Positions 44,005-53,273 of a stretch of DNA of 64,000 bases are shown here, piece by piece (positions within the stretch are counted from its first letter, which is position 1; the number at the start of each line of letters is the position of its first letter). Source of the DNA: a candidate division WOR-3 bacterium (GTDB lineage Bacteria; Hydrothermota; Hydrothermia; Hydrothermales; JAJRUZ01); the NCBI GenBank assembly GCA_039804025.1, contig JBDRZP010000004.1, positions 30,116 to 94,115 of the forward strand, given 5' to 3'. The notes beneath the pieces were generated by a model that did not search any database, had not been told where the DNA came from, and was given only the letters and a program-made list of their open reading frames with translations. Made by a program: the position numbers and the translations under genes.

Positions 44005-44397
44005 TTAAATTATTTCTATTTTATAATTTATTTCTGAAACTTTATTCAGCATATTCGCTACAGAACAGTATTTAGAAAGAGAAAGTTCTATTGCCTTTTT
44101 TATTTTTTCTAAATCCAGGTTTTCGCCTTTAAAAACATACTTTAAGTTTATTTTTTCAAAAACTCTTGGATGTTCATTTCTCCTTATTCCTTCAATCTCC
44201 ATTCCAAAGTAAGTGTAATTAACTTTCATCTTTTTAAGTATTGAAACCACATCCATTCCAGTGCAACCCCCAAGAGCAATTAGAAGGGTTTCCATGGGTG
44301 AAGGACCCGATTCCTTTGAGTCAAGTATTATTACCTCCCCTTTTTCATTTATTCCTTTAAACTTTAGACCTTCTATATTTAAAACAGTTACCTTCAT
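44005..44397 (-). CDS. OsmC-family peroxiredoxin-like protein
   Basis: 130 residues. The two redox Cys positions of the family are present (ALGGCTGMDVVSIL and LSKYCSVANML). The GPSPMETLLIALGG block and the C-terminal EINYKI fit YhfA-type OsmC proteins of about 130-140 residues. Likely reduces organic hydroperoxides or handles small thiols. Its ATG overlaps the dnaX stop by 4 bases. Confidence 0.9.
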   Translation of the reverse strand: MKVTVLNIEGLKFKGINEKGEVIILDSKESGPSPMETLLIALGGCTGMDVVSILKKMKVNYTYFGMEIEGIRRNEHPRVFEKINLKYVFKGENLDLEKIKKAIELSLSKYCSVANMLNKVSEINYKIEII

Positions 44398-45881
44398 TTT
44401 TCTTCCTCCTTTAACAAAGAAAGGGAAAACTCATTTTCTAACTTAGTAATTATATCCAATTCTTGTGTTTTTTCCTTTTCTTTCTTTTCAACTTCAATTT
44501 TTAATTCAAAATTCTCTCCGAATATTCTTTTTATCATTTCTACAAGTTTGTCTTTTTCTTTTTCTATTATTTCTCTCTCTATACCCTCTTTTACTTTTAA
44601 GTAAATATATTTATCCTCAATTTTGCTTTTTTCTTTGAAAATAGTATAAATAAGTTTATTAAAATTTTCTATTTCAAGTAAAAAGATTTCATAAGGAGTT
44701 TCTTCAACTTTTGTTTCTTTATTTTCTGTTTCCTCCTTTACCTTTTCTTCTTTTCTTTCAAAAAGGGCAAAGGCTCCCCCCTTTTCAAGAATTTCTTCAA
44801 TTTCATAACTTCTTGGAAGATAAAGCATCTTGTAAAAGGCATGTAGAATTAAAATTCTCGGATCCTGTATAAAATAAATTATCTTTTCAACATCAAATAT
44901 ATGTTGCATAAATCTTATAATGTCTGTTTTTGATAGATTTCTTGAATATCTTTTATAAATATTTTTTTCCATATCCTTTAAAACATCTTCCAAAAAGAAG
45001 AGAAAAGACCTTAAAAGGTCCTTTTCAGTGTAAAAGAATAAAAGTTCATCTAAAAATTTAAGGAGTTCTTCTCCCCTTCTTTCTGAAATAAAGAAAAGTA
45101 AATCCTCCATTTTTTCTTCAGGTAAGAATCCTAAAACCATTCTTGTTTTTTCCTCTGTTAAAACACCCCCTGAAAAATAAAGTGCTTTTTCAAGATTCTG
45201 TAAAGAATCTCTCAAGCTTCCACCTGAACTTTTTGTAATTAATCTCAATGACTTTTCATCATATTTTATATTTTCTTTTTCACAAACATCTTTTAATCTT
45301 TCAAAAATTTTTTCCTCTGGGATGGGTGTAAATTCAAAAATCAAGCACCTTGATTGAATTGTATCAGGGACCCTATAAAGTTCAGTGGTTGCAAAAATAA
45401 AAAAAACTCTCTTTGGCGGTTCTTCAAGGGTTTTTAAGAGAGCATTAAAGGCATCCTTTGAAAACATATGAACTTCATCTATTATAAAAACTTTATACTT
45501 TGCTTTTGTTGGAACAAGTTTAGTTATCTCAATTATGTTTTTTGCTTCCTGAATACCCCTGTAAGAAGCTCCGTCTATTTCAAGAACATCAAGTGATGCT
45601 CCTCTTTTTATTTCAAGACAGGAGGAACACTCATCACAGGGTTCACCATCTTTTATATTTTCACAATTTAAAGCTTTTGCGACAATTCTTGCAACAGATG
45701 TTTTTCCGCTTCCCCTTGGTCCCGCAAACAAAAGAGCCTGAACCTCATTTCCCAGTTTATTCATCTTAATTGCATTTTTTAAAGTTGTTTTAATAACTTC
45801 TTGACCTATGACATCACTGAATTTTTGGGGTCTATATTTCCTTGCAAAATTTAAATTAATTCCTTTATCTTTTTCTCCCAT
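44394..45881 (-). CDS. dnaX: DNA polymerase III subunit gamma/tau
   Basis: 495 residues. AAA+ clamp-loader: YRPQKFSDVIGQE, Walker A GPRGSGKTS, a zinc site (CENIKDGEPCDECSSC), Walker B with IIDEVHMFSKDAFNALLKTLEEPP, and the SRC sensor-1 region (IQSRCLIFEF). Residues after about 370 form a charged, coiled tau-like tail, shorter than in E. coli. A slippery run for tau/gamma frameshifting is not obvious. Overlaps the phosphohexomutase stop by 31 bases. With holB at 54166 the window holds two clamp-loader subunits. Confidence 0.95.
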   Translation of the reverse strand: MGEKDKGINLNFARKYRPQKFSDVIGQEVIKTTLKNAIKMNKLGNEVQALLFAGPRGSGKTSVARIVAKALNCENIKDGEPCDECSSCLEIKRGASLDVLEIDGASYRGIQEAKNIIEITKLVPTKAKYKVFIIDEVHMFSKDAFNALLKTLEEPPKRVFFIFATTELYRVPDTIQSRCLIFEFTPIPEEKIFERLKDVCEKENIKYDEKSLRLITKSSGGSLRDSLQNLEKALYFSGGVLTEEKTRMVLGFLPEEKMEDLLFFISERRGEELLKFLDELLFFYTEKDLLRSFLFFLEDVLKDMEKNIYKRYSRNLSKTDIIRFMQHIFDVEKIIYFIQDPRILILHAFYKMLYLPRSYEIEEILEKGGAFALFERKEEKVKEETENKETKVEETPYEIFLLEIENFNKLIYTIFKEKSKIEDKYIYLKVKEGIEREIIEKEKDKLVEMIKRIFGENFELKIEVEKKEKEKTQELDIITKLENEFSLSLLKEEEK

Positions 45882-47176
45882 TCTTTAATTACCTCCGTTT
45901 CTTTTGCTTCCATAATTACTCTTAGAACAGGTTCTGTGTTTGATACTCTTGCGTGGATAAAACCCTCCTGAAATTTTACTCTTATACCATCTTCTTTATT
46001 TACCTCAGAGGAATTTAAATTACATAGAAATTCCTCTATTTTCTCAGGTAACTTTCTTTCTGATATTGGAAATTTAAGTTTTTTCATAATTCTTTTTCTA
46101 AACAATTTTTTGAATTCCCTTGAATCTCCCATTTCTGTTAAAAAGGAAAGAATAAGAGCTGAGGCAAAGAAGGCATCCCTTGTCATATTGAAATTTTTAA
46201 CTATAACTCCGCCATTTCCCTCTCCACCATATATTGCATCCTCTTCAATCATCTTTTTTAATACGTTTGCTTCACCAACTTTTGTTCTCAAAACCCTTAC
46301 ATTAAATCTTTCAGCAACATCCTCTACATGTTCTGTTGTTGAAAAATTTGTGACTATATCACTTTTTTCCTTTGAAAGTAAGTAGTATAAACATATTGGA
46401 AGAGTTTCTTCTTCTGATAAAATTTCACCACCTTTTGCTACAATTTGCAGTCTATCACCATCAGCATCCATTGCAAATCCTATATCAAGGTCCTTTTCTT
46501 TTACAAAATCTCCAAATTTTTTTATATTTTCCACACTAAGTTCAAAGGGTCTTTCGTATTTTCCATATTGAGTATCCATTGTAAAAACTTCACAGCCCAA
46601 TTTTTTAAGAAGAAGGGGAAAAGCTTCAAATCCTGCACCACCAGCTGTATCAACTCCAACTTTGAATTTCTTTTCTTTAATTATTTCAGTTAAGACATAT
46701 TTATTTTCAATAATTCCCTTTATATGCTCTTCCATAGGATCAAAGGGTTTAGATGTTCCAACATTAAAAGTTTTTTCCCAGTTAAAAAATCTGATTTCTT
46801 TTTTAAGTCTTTCAATTTCCTCTTCAAATAAAAATCTCCCTTCTGGATGAACAAATTTTAAAGCATTCCATTCAGGTGGATTGTGAGAGGCTGTAACAAT
46901 AATACCAGAAGATTCTTTTTCCCTCTTTTTGACAGAATACACAAGTGTTGGAGTTGGAACAATTTTAGAGTCAAGAACCTTTTTGCCCTTTGAAAGTGCT
47001 GCTGAAATCACAGCATGAATGAAATATCTTCCAGAGGGTCTTGAATCCCTTCCTACAATTAAAAAGGGAGTTTCATAGAGATTACAGAAACTGGCTGCAA
47101 CTTTTAGAACATATTCAGGAGTTAAGGATAAAAGGGAAATTCCTCTTAAACCGCTAACAGTAAAAAATAAGCTCAG
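45851..47176 (-). CDS. phosphohexomutase (PMM/GlmM-like) with no canonical start codon
   Basis: Likely 441 residues. The obvious start (GTG at 47011) lies inside the conserved fold. Upstream of it the same frame continues TVSGLRGISLLSLTPEYVLK and GRDSRPSG, the normal N-terminus of this family, back to an in-frame TAA at 47186-47188. No ATG, GTG or TTG exists there; a CTG at 47174-47176 would give MSLFFTVSGLRG. Serine loop TASHNPPEWNA, metal loop FAMDADGDRLQIV, and phosphate loop RVSNTEPVLRV are intact. The frame begins 17 bases after tRNA-Thr on the same strand, so the mRNA may be released by tRNA 3' processing. Confidence 0.85.
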   Translation of the reverse strand: MSLFFTVSGLRGISLLSLTPEYVLKVAASFCNLYETPFLIVGRDSRPSGRYFIHAVISAALSKGKKVLDSKIVPTPTLVYSVKKREKESSGIIVTASHNPPEWNALKFVHPEGRFLFEEEIERLKKEIRFFNWEKTFNVGTSKPFDPMEEHIKGIIENKYVLTEIIKEKKFKVGVDTAGGAGFEAFPLLLKKLGCEVFTMDTQYGKYERPFELSVENIKKFGDFVKEKDLDIGFAMDADGDRLQIVAKGGEILSEEETLPICLYYLLSKEKSDIVTNFSTTEHVEDVAERFNVRVLRTKVGEANVLKKMIEEDAIYGGEGNGGVIVKNFNMTRDAFFASALILSFLTEMGDSREFKKLFRKRIMKKLKFPISERKLPEKIEEFLCNLNSSEVNKEDGIRVKFQEGFIHARVSNTEPVLRVIMEAKETEVIKEWEKKIKELI

Positions 47177-47192
47177 GAGAGGAAGTTATTAA

Positions 47193-47265
47193 AGCCAGGG
47201 ACGGGAATTGAACCCGCAACCTTCGCATTACGAATGCGATGCTCTACCGGTTGAGCTACCCTGGC
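47193..47265 (-). tRNA. tRNA-Thr(CGU)
   Basis: 73-base cloverleaf; acceptor GCCAGGG/CCCTGGC, anticodon loop TTCGTAA (CGU), T-arm GCGGG-TTCAATT-CCCGT. CCA is not encoded. A TAAAAT box lies about 9 bases upstream of the mature 5' end. Confidence 0.97.
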
Positions 47266-47300
47266 AGGACTCATATTTTAAATTTTAAGTTATAAAAAGT

Positions 47301-47306
47301 TATAAT
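47301..47306 (+). promoter_or_regulatory. -10 box of a leaderless purA-operon promoter
   Basis: TATAAT, 8 bases, ATG at 47315; no Shine-Dalgarno. The -35 region is poor (TTAAAT). Confidence 0.55.
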
Positions 47307-47314
47307 TAAAATAC

Positions 47315-48568
47315 ATGAAATCAAACTTCCTTGCAATAATAGGTCTTCAATGGGGAGATGAAGGTAAGGGGAAAATTATAGATGCTCTTAAAAATGAGTA
47401 TAATATAGGGATTAGATTCCAGGGAGGAGCAAATGCAGGACATACTGTATATAGAAATGGAGATAAAATAGTTCTTCATCAGATTCCCTCAAGTATACTC
47501 TGTCCAGATAAAAAAGCTTTAATCTCCTGTGGGTGTGTTCTTGATCCTGAAGCACTTATAAATGAGATTGAAAATTTAAATAAAAAAAATATTTCTGTAA
47601 AAGGGAGACTTTTTATAGATGAAAGAACTCCACTTGTTTTTAGCTTTCACAAAGAGGAAGATATTTTAGAGGAGGATAAAAAAAAAGAACACAAAATAGG
47701 AACAACAGGAAAAGGAATAGGACCTGCTTATAGAGATTTAATTGCAAGGAAGGCATTAAAAATAGGGGAGTTTAAAAACAAGGATTTAGCCTTTAAAAAA
47801 TTTAAGGAATTGTGGGAATTTGCAAGTGAGATAAGGGGTGCAAGATTTGGAAGACCGATGATTCCCTGTGAGGAGCTCTTTGAAATATATAATGAATATT
47901 TTTTAAAAATAAAGGATTTTTTAACAGATGGTATTCTTTTTATAAAGGAAATGGAAGAAAAGGGAGAAATAATGCTTTTTGAAGGCGCTCAAGGGGCTCT
48001 TCTTGATACTTGTCTTGGAACTTATCCCTATGTAACATCCTCTCATACAGTTTCTGGGTCAATTTCTTTATCAACAGGTGTTGCACCATGGAAAATAAAA
48101 AGAATAATAGGAGTTTTTAAATGTTATAATACAAGGGTGGGAGAAGGACCATTTCCAACAGAGGAAAAGGGTGAAATGGGAGAATATTTAAGGGAAAAGG
48201 GAGAGGAATACGGAGCAACAACAGGTAGGCCAAGAAGATGTGGATGGCTTGACCTTCCTCTTTTAAGATATGCGGTAAGAATAGTTGGAGCAACAGAACT
48301 TGCAATTACAAAAATAGATGTTTTATCTGGTTTGGAAAAGATAAAGGTTTGTAATGAGTATGAGTTTGATGGAAAAACACTAAAGTTCCCTCCAGCCTTA
48401 CCTCATGAGCTTTATGAAGTAAAACCCATATACATGGAATTTAAAGGTTTTGAACCTGATTTAAATAATAATAATTTGAGAGAATTTCTTTTTTTTATTG
48501 AAAAGGAGACAGGTTTAAAAATTAAGTATGTATCCGCGTCAAAAGATGAAGAGCTTAGAGAATTTTGA
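47315..48568 (+). CDS. purA: adenylosuccinate synthetase
   Basis: 417 residues. GTP-binding GLQWGDEGKGK at the start, catalytic His in GGANAGHTVYRNGDK, GTTGKGIGPAY, EGAQGALLDTCLGTYPYVTSSH and the GATTGRPRRCGWLD loop near residue 300 identify PurA. It makes adenylosuccinate from IMP and aspartate. It leads the operon purA-tilS-hpt-ftsH and overlaps tilS by 41 bases. With purD it makes two purine genes in the window. Confidence 0.98.
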   Translation: MKSNFLAIIGLQWGDEGKGKIIDALKNEYNIGIRFQGGANAGHTVYRNGDKIVLHQIPSSILCPDKKALISCGCVLDPEALINEIENLNKKNISVKGRLFIDERTPLVFSFHKEEDILEEDKKKEHKIGTTGKGIGPAYRDLIARKALKIGEFKNKDLAFKKFKELWEFASEIRGARFGRPMIPCEELFEIYNEYFLKIKDFLTDGILFIKEMEEKGEIMLFEGAQGALLDTCLGTYPYVTSSHTVSGSISLSTGVAPWKIKRIIGVFKCYNTRVGEGPFPTEEKGEMGEYLREKGEEYGATTGRPRRCGWLDLPLLRYAVRIVGATELAITKIDVLSGLEKIKVCNEYEFDGKTLKFPPALPHELYEVKPIYMEFKGFEPDLNNNNLREFLFFIEKETGLKIKYVSASKDEELREF

Positions 48569-49856
48569 GATTCCGGAGGAAGTTTTTGAGGCAATTGAAA
48601 TTTTTGATTTAATTGAAAAACGGGATAGGATTTTAATTTCCTATTCAGGTGGACCTGATTCCACTTTTTTAACCTATGTTCTTTTAAATTTAAAAAAAAA
48701 ATTTTTTCTTGAAATTTCACTTTTTTATTTATTTCACAAACTTGAAGGCAGTTTGTCCCCTGAAAAAGCAAGAGAGTTTGCCTCTAATTTAGGTTTAAAA
48801 ATTTTTATATTTAAAGAGGATATAAGAAAATTTGCAAAAGATAATAAGTTGAATATAGAGGAAGCAGGAAGAATTAAAAGATATACTTTACTTAATGAAG
48901 TATCAGAAAAAGAGGGTTTTAATAAAATTGCAACAGCCCACACCTTAAACGATGCCCTTGAGACTTTTCTTTTAAGATTTTTGAGAGAGGGTTTTTCTCT
49001 TTTAAATCCACCTATAAAACCAAAATATAAGAAATTAATAAGACCACTAATTCTAACTCCAAGGGATAAAATTATAAAGATCTTAAAGGATAATGATATT
49101 TCCTACCACATAGACATTGAAAATTACACTCTTCAAAGAACAAGAAATAAAATAAGACATATTTTAATTCCTGAAATTTTTAGAGAATTTAATTTTTCTC
49201 TATCAAAGTTTAAAAAATTTTATATAAGAATAATTGAGGAAAGTAAGTTTTATGAAGAAAATATAAAGAATAAAATTAAAGAATATATTGAGGAAAAAAC
49301 TCCCTTTTTTGTGAAAATAAATAGGGAAAAAATTAAAGCGGTTTCTTCTTTTGAAAAAAGAGAACTGTTGAAAAATATTTTGTTTGAATTTGGTTTTGAG
49401 GAGGAATTAAAAAGGGGAATGCTTTTAAGTATGGAAGAAATTTTTGAAAAAGGAGGTAAAATTGAAATTAAAAAGGATTTATTTTTTGTTTCAAAGGGAG
49501 ATTATGTTCTTTTTATGAAAAAAATACCAGATTTTGAGATTCCCTTGAGAGAAGGGGAATATGAGATAATAAAAGGGGTGAGGGTAAAAGTTGAAAAAAA
49601 TGATAGGGATGGTTTTTTACCTTTGTATCTTTTAAATGAAGCAAAGTTAAGATTTAGAAAGCCTTGTGACCTTATTGATATTGAAGGTAAAAAGGATTTA
49701 AAATTAAAAAAATTTTTTGAAAATAAAAAGGTCCCTTTTTATTTAAGGGATTATATTTTAGTTCTTGAATATAAGGGAAAAATTGTATGGATTGAAGGTT
49801 TTGAACCTTTTATCAAGGGAAAGGATTTAAAAATTGAGGTTATAAAATGGAAATAA
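48528..49856 (+). CDS. tilS: tRNA(Ile)-lysidine synthase
   Basis: 442 residues. PP-loop ATPase motif LISYSGGPDSTFLTY, HKLEG (family H-x-L-R/E-G block), and IATAHTLNDALETFLLRFLREG are diagnostic; the C-terminal substrate domain contains RFRKPCDLIDIEGKKDLKLKKFFENKKVP, normal in TilS. It converts C34 of the tRNA-Ile(CAU) to lysidine. Two starts are possible (48528 or the ATG at 48546); neither has a good Shine-Dalgarno site. Overlaps hpt by 10 bases. Confidence 0.95.
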   Translation: MYPRQKMKSLENFEIPEEVFEAIEIFDLIEKRDRILISYSGGPDSTFLTYVLLNLKKKFFLEISLFYLFHKLEGSLSPEKAREFASNLGLKIFIFKEDIRKFAKDNKLNIEEAGRIKRYTLLNEVSEKEGFNKIATAHTLNDALETFLLRFLREGFSLLNPPIKPKYKKLIRPLILTPRDKIIKILKDNDISYHIDIENYTLQRTRNKIRHILIPEIFREFNFSLSKFKKFYIRIIEESKFYEENIKNKIKEYIEEKTPFFVKINREKIKAVSSFEKRELLKNILFEFGFEEELKRGMLLSMEEIFEKGGKIEIKKDLFFVSKGDYVLFMKKIPDFEIPLREGEYEIIKGVRVKVEKNDRDGFLPLYLLNEAKLRFRKPCDLIDIEGKKDLKLKKFFENKKVPFYLRDYILVLEYKGKIVWIEGFEPFIKGKDLKIEVIKWK

Positions 49857-50383
49857 TTTTAAAGGAAAAGGAAATTAAAAAAAAGGTTAAGGAAATTGCA
49901 AAAATTTTAAAAAAGGAATATAAGGATAAAAATCCTGTCATTATAGGAGTTTTAAAAGGTGGTTTTGTGTTTCTTGCTGACCTTATAAGGGAAATGGGTA
50001 TAGATTGCACACTTGAATTTATAAGGCTTTCAAGTTACGGTAAAAAGTCAAAAATAAAAGAAGAGGATGTAAAAATATTGTGGGATCTTCCTATTGATAT
50101 TGAAGATAGAGATGTTATACTTATTGAGGATATTGTGGATACAGGTCATACTCTTAAATTTCTTAAAAATGATATTTTGAAAAGAAAACCAAGGTCATTA
50201 AAAATAGTTGTATTTCTTGATAAGTATGAAAGAAGGGAAGTTAATGTGGATGTTGATATAATAGGTTTTAAGGTTCCAAATAAATTTCTTGTAGGTTACG
50301 GTCTTGATTATAACGAAAAATTCAGGTATTTTAAAGATGTATATGGACTTACAGAAGAAGAAATTGAAAGGTATGGAAAATGA
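49847..50383 (+). CDS. hpt: hypoxanthine phosphoribosyltransferase
   Basis: 178 residues. Type I PRTase: [20 protein letters not shown], the loop FIRLSSYG, the PRPP motif [14 protein letters not shown], and [20 protein letters not shown] near the C-terminus. Salvages hypoxanthine/guanine with PRPP. Conserved position between tilS and ftsH, as in many bacteria. Its stop overlaps the ftsH start by 4 bases. Confidence 0.96.
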   Translation: MEIILKEKEIKKKVKEIAKILKKEYKDKNPVIIGVLKGGFVFLADLIREMGIDCTLEFIRLSSYGKKSKIKEEDVKILWDLPIDIEDRDVILIEDIVDTGHTLKFLKNDILKRKPRSLKIVVFLDKYERREVNVDVDIIGFKVPNKFLVGYGLDYNEKFRYFKDVYGLTEEEIERYGK

Positions 50384-52212
50384 ATGATAAAGATAAAAGG
50401 GAAAAGGTTTTAAATTTAACACCGATTATTGTATGGATAGGTATTTTTGTTCTTGTAGCATTATTTTTAGCTTATTATACAGAGAAAAATTTAAAAGTTT
50501 TAAATATAACCTATTCTGAATTCATTCAGGAAGTTGAGAAAGGCAACATAAAAAAAGTAATTGTATCAGAAAAGGAACTTCAGGGTTATTTTAAAAATCC
50601 GAAAGAGGTTAAGGGTTTAAGTTTTACAGAATTTAAGCTTTCTCTTCCGATGGAAAAACCTGATATTCTTGATTTTCTTGTTAAAAAAAAGGTTGAGGTT
50701 GAAACAAAGGTTAAAAGTCCCTTTATTGATATTCTTTTAGGTTATCTTCCTTGGCTTTTAATTTTTCTTGGAATATGGTTTTTATTTTTTAGACAGATTC
50801 AGGCTGGAAATTCAAAAGCCTTTTCCTTTATAAAGGTAAGAGCAAAACTCATAACAGATAAGAAACCAGATGTTACCTTCAACGATGTAGCAGGTTGTGA
50901 TGAGGCAAAGGAGGAGTTAAAAGAGGTTGTTGAATTTCTAAAGAGTCCCCAGAAGTTTCAAAAACTGGGAGCCAAGATTCCAAAGGGAGTATTACTTGTC
51001 GGACCACCTGGGACAGGTAAGACACTTCTTGCAAGAGCCGTTGCTGGAGAAGCAGGTGTTCCATTTCTTTCAATATCAGGTTCTGATTTTGTTGAATTAT
51101 TTGTTGGTGTTGGAGCAGCAAGGGTTAGGGATTTATTTGAGCAGGCAAGAAAAAATGCTCCCTGTATTATATTTATTGATGAGATTGATGCAGTTGGAAG
51201 GTTGAGAGGAGCTGGTTTGGGTGGTGGTCATGATGAAAGGGAACAGACTTTAAATCAGATTCTTGTTGAAATGGATGGATTTGATCCAAGGGAGGGAATA
51301 ATTGTTATGGCTGCTACAAATAGACCTGATATTTTAGATCCCGCCCTTTTGAGGCCTGGGAGATTTGATAGAAGAATAGTATTACCTATTCCTGATGTAA
51401 AGGGAAGGGAAGAGATAATAAAAATACATGCAAGAAATAAACCTCTTGGAGAGGATGTTGATTTTGGAGTTATTGCGAAAGGAACACCCGGTTTTTCCGG
51501 TGCTGATCTTGCAAATCTTGTAAATGAAGCAGCCCTCTTAGCAGCAAGGAAGGGAAAGGAAAAAATTACAATGGAAGACTTTGAAGAGGCAAAGGATAAA
51601 ATTTTGATGGGTGTTGCAAGGAAAAGTATGGTCCTTTCACAAAGAGAAAGGGAGCAGGTTGCTTATCACGAATCAGGACATGCAATTTTATCGGTTCTTT
51701 TGCCAAATGCGGACCCAATTCATAAAGTTACAATAATTCCAAGGGGTCAAGCTCTTGGAGTTACACAGCAGCTTCCAAAGGATGATAGGCACATTTATCC
51801 AAAGGAATATCTCCTTGACCAGTTAACAGTTTTAATGGGAGGTAGGGTAGCTGAAAAAATTGTTTTTAATACCCTTTCAACAGGAGCGGCAAATGATATA
51901 GAAATGGCAACCCAGATAGCAAGGAAAATGGTGGGAGAGTGGGGAATGAGTGAGAAAATTGGACCTGTTTCTTTTGCAAAACAGGATGAGGAAATATTTT
52001 TAGGAAGGGAACTCTCGCTCAAAAGAGGAATTAGTGAAAAGATAAGTGAAATGATTGATGAGGAAGTAAAAAGAATTGTAGAGGAGGCTGAAAAAAGGGC
52101 GGAAGAGATTTTAAGGAGTAAAGTAAATGCCCTTCATAAACTGGCACAGGTTCTACTTGAAAAAGAAGTTCTTGATTCTGAAGAAGTTAAAAAAATTGTG
52201 AATGAAAATTGA
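50380..52212 (+). CDS. ftsH: ATP-dependent zinc metalloprotease FtsH
   Basis: 610 residues. Two membrane helices (about residues 13-31 and 115-135) flank a periplasmic domain. AAA+ module: Walker A GPPGTGKT, Walker [37 protein letters not shown]. The zinc protease motif is HESGH, with the third ligand Asp in [11 protein letters not shown]. It degrades membrane proteins and short-lived regulators. The family's usual long C-terminal coil is short here. Ends in TTGA, overlapping the RHH gene start. Confidence 0.98.
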   Translation: MNDKDKREKVLNLTPIIVWIGIFVLVALFLAYYTEKNLKVLNITYSEFIQEVEKGNIKKVIVSEKELQGYFKNPKEVKGLSFTEFKLSLPMEKPDILDFLVKKKVEVETKVKSPFIDILLGYLPWLLIFLGIWFLFFRQIQAGNSKAFSFIKVRAKLITDKKPDVTFNDVAGCDEAKEELKEVVEFLKSPQKFQKLGAKIPKGVLLVGPPGTGKTLLARAVAGEAGVPFLSISGSDFVELFVGVGAARVRDLFEQARKNAPCIIFIDEIDAVGRLRGAGLGGGHDEREQTLNQILVEMDGFDPREGIIVMAATNRPDILDPALLRPGRFDRRIVLPIPDVKGREEIIKIHARNKPLGEDVDFGVIAKGTPGFSGADLANLVNEAALLAARKGKEKITMEDFEEAKDKILMGVARKSMVLSQREREQVAYHESGHAILSVLLPNADPIHKVTIIPRGQALGVTQQLPKDDRHIYPKEYLLDQLTVLMGGRVAEKIVFNTLSTGAANDIEMATQIARKMVGEWGMSEKIGPVSFAKQDEEIFLGRELSLKRGISEKISEMIDEEVKRIVEEAEKRAEEILRSKVNALHKLAQVLLEKEVLDSEEVKKIVNEN

Positions 52213-52424
52213 AAGATAAGGTTACAATAAAAATTCCCCGCCCTCTTTATGAGAAATTAAAGAAAATTATAGAAGGAACGGGTTTTAGAAGCGTTAATGA
52301 ATTTGTAATCTATGTTCTCAGAGATTTACTTTCCATAAAAGAAAAAGATAAAGAGGAAATTGAACTAACAAAAGAAGAAATCAAGAAAATAAAAGAAAGA
52401 CTAAAAAATTTAGGCTATTTTTAA
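52209..52424 (+). CDS. ribbon-helix-helix (CopG/MetJ-type) protein
   Basis: 71 residues from a TTG start that overlaps the ftsH stop (TTGA). [38 protein letters not shown] is a clear ribbon-helix-helix DNA-binding fold, followed by a charged helix ([23 protein letters not shown]). As the last gene of the ftsH operon it could autoregulate it or be an antitoxin, but no toxin gene is adjacent. Start choice rests on operon coupling. Confidence 0.8.
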   Translation: MKDKVTIKIPRPLYEKLKKIIEGTGFRSVNEFVIYVLRDLLSIKEKDKEEIELTKEEIKKIKERLKNLGYF

Positions 52425-52430
52425 TTTTTT

Positions 52431-52460
52431 TTGATTTTTATACTCCAATTAGAATATAAT
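52431..52460 (+). promoter_or_regulatory. leaderless promoter of the TSUP gene
   Basis: TTGATT (52431-52436), 18-base spacer, TATAAT (52455-52460), then 6 bases to the ATG at 52467. Confidence 0.7.
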
Positions 52461-52466
52461 TAGAGT

Positions 52467-53273
52467 ATGAAATTTATATTATTATTTTTTCTTTCATTTA
52501 TTTTTGAATTTGCAGATTCTTCAATAGGTATGGGATATGGGACGAGTTTAACTCCAATTTTAATATTAATTGGTTTTCCTCCCTCTCAGATTGTCCCCTG
52601 TATTCTTTTGTCTGAGTTTATAACAGGAATTTTATCTGGATTCTTTCACCATAAATTTGGGAATGTAAATTTTGATTTTAGAAGAGATGAAAAAATTGTT
52701 TTAAGAAGACTTTCAGGGCTCGGTTATGTTCCTCGTTCAGAGGATGCAAAGGTAAGTTTCTTACTTATTATATTTGGTGTAATTGGAGCAATTTTTTCAG
52801 TAATTTTAGCTCTCAATATACCTAAAAAATTTGTTAATTTATATATTTCAATTATGGTAACAGGAATAGGTATATATATTTTAATAAATCTCAAAAAGAA
52901 AATTGCTTTCAAGAAAAATATTTTTCTATTTGTTGCTTTTTTAAGTGGTTTCAATAAAGGTATATCTGCAGGAGGCTACGGTCCCCTTGTAACAGGAGGT
53001 CAGATTATTTCTGGTAGGTCAGCAAAAAGTTCAATAGGAAGCACTTCTTTAGCAGAAGGTATAATATGTTTTGTTTCATTTTTAATTTATATTTTCCTTG
53101 AGAAAAAAATAGACTTTAAACTTGCATTACCACTTCTTTTAGGTGCATCCCTTTCAACACCTTTTTCTGCTCTTGTGGTAAAAAAAATTGAAGAAAAGAA
53201 AATGAAGATTTTTATTGGTATTTTAATTATAATCTTAGGTGTTTTAAATATTTTTAAACTTCTTAATATCTAA
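52467..53273 (+). CDS. TSUP-family (TauE/SafE) anion transporter
   Basis: 268 residues, about eight membrane segments in two halves. DSSIGMGYGTSLTPILILIGFPPSQIVP and the second-half GFNKGISAGGYGPLVTGGQIISG are the paired TSUP motifs. Family members export sulfite, sulfoacetate or similar anions. Leaderless promoter. Its 3' end overlaps convergent queG by 11 bases. Confidence 0.93.
   Translation: MKFILLFFLSFIFEFADSSIGMGYGTSLTPILILIGFPPSQIVPCILLSEFITGILSGFFHHKFGNVNFDFRRDEKIVLRRLSGLGYVPRSEDAKVSFLLIIFGVIGAIFSVILALNIPKKFVNLYISIMVTGIGIYILINLKKKIAFKKNIFLFVAFLSGFNKGISAGGYGPLVTGGQIISGRSAKSSIGSTSLAEGIICFVSFLIYIFLEKKIDFKLALPLLLGASLSTPFSALVVKKIEEKKMKIFIGILIIILGVLNIFKLLNI

Noticed and set aside
44394..45881. 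Programmed frameshift in dnaX giving gamma and tau
   Set aside because: No clear slippery A-run followed by a stem and early stop was seen.
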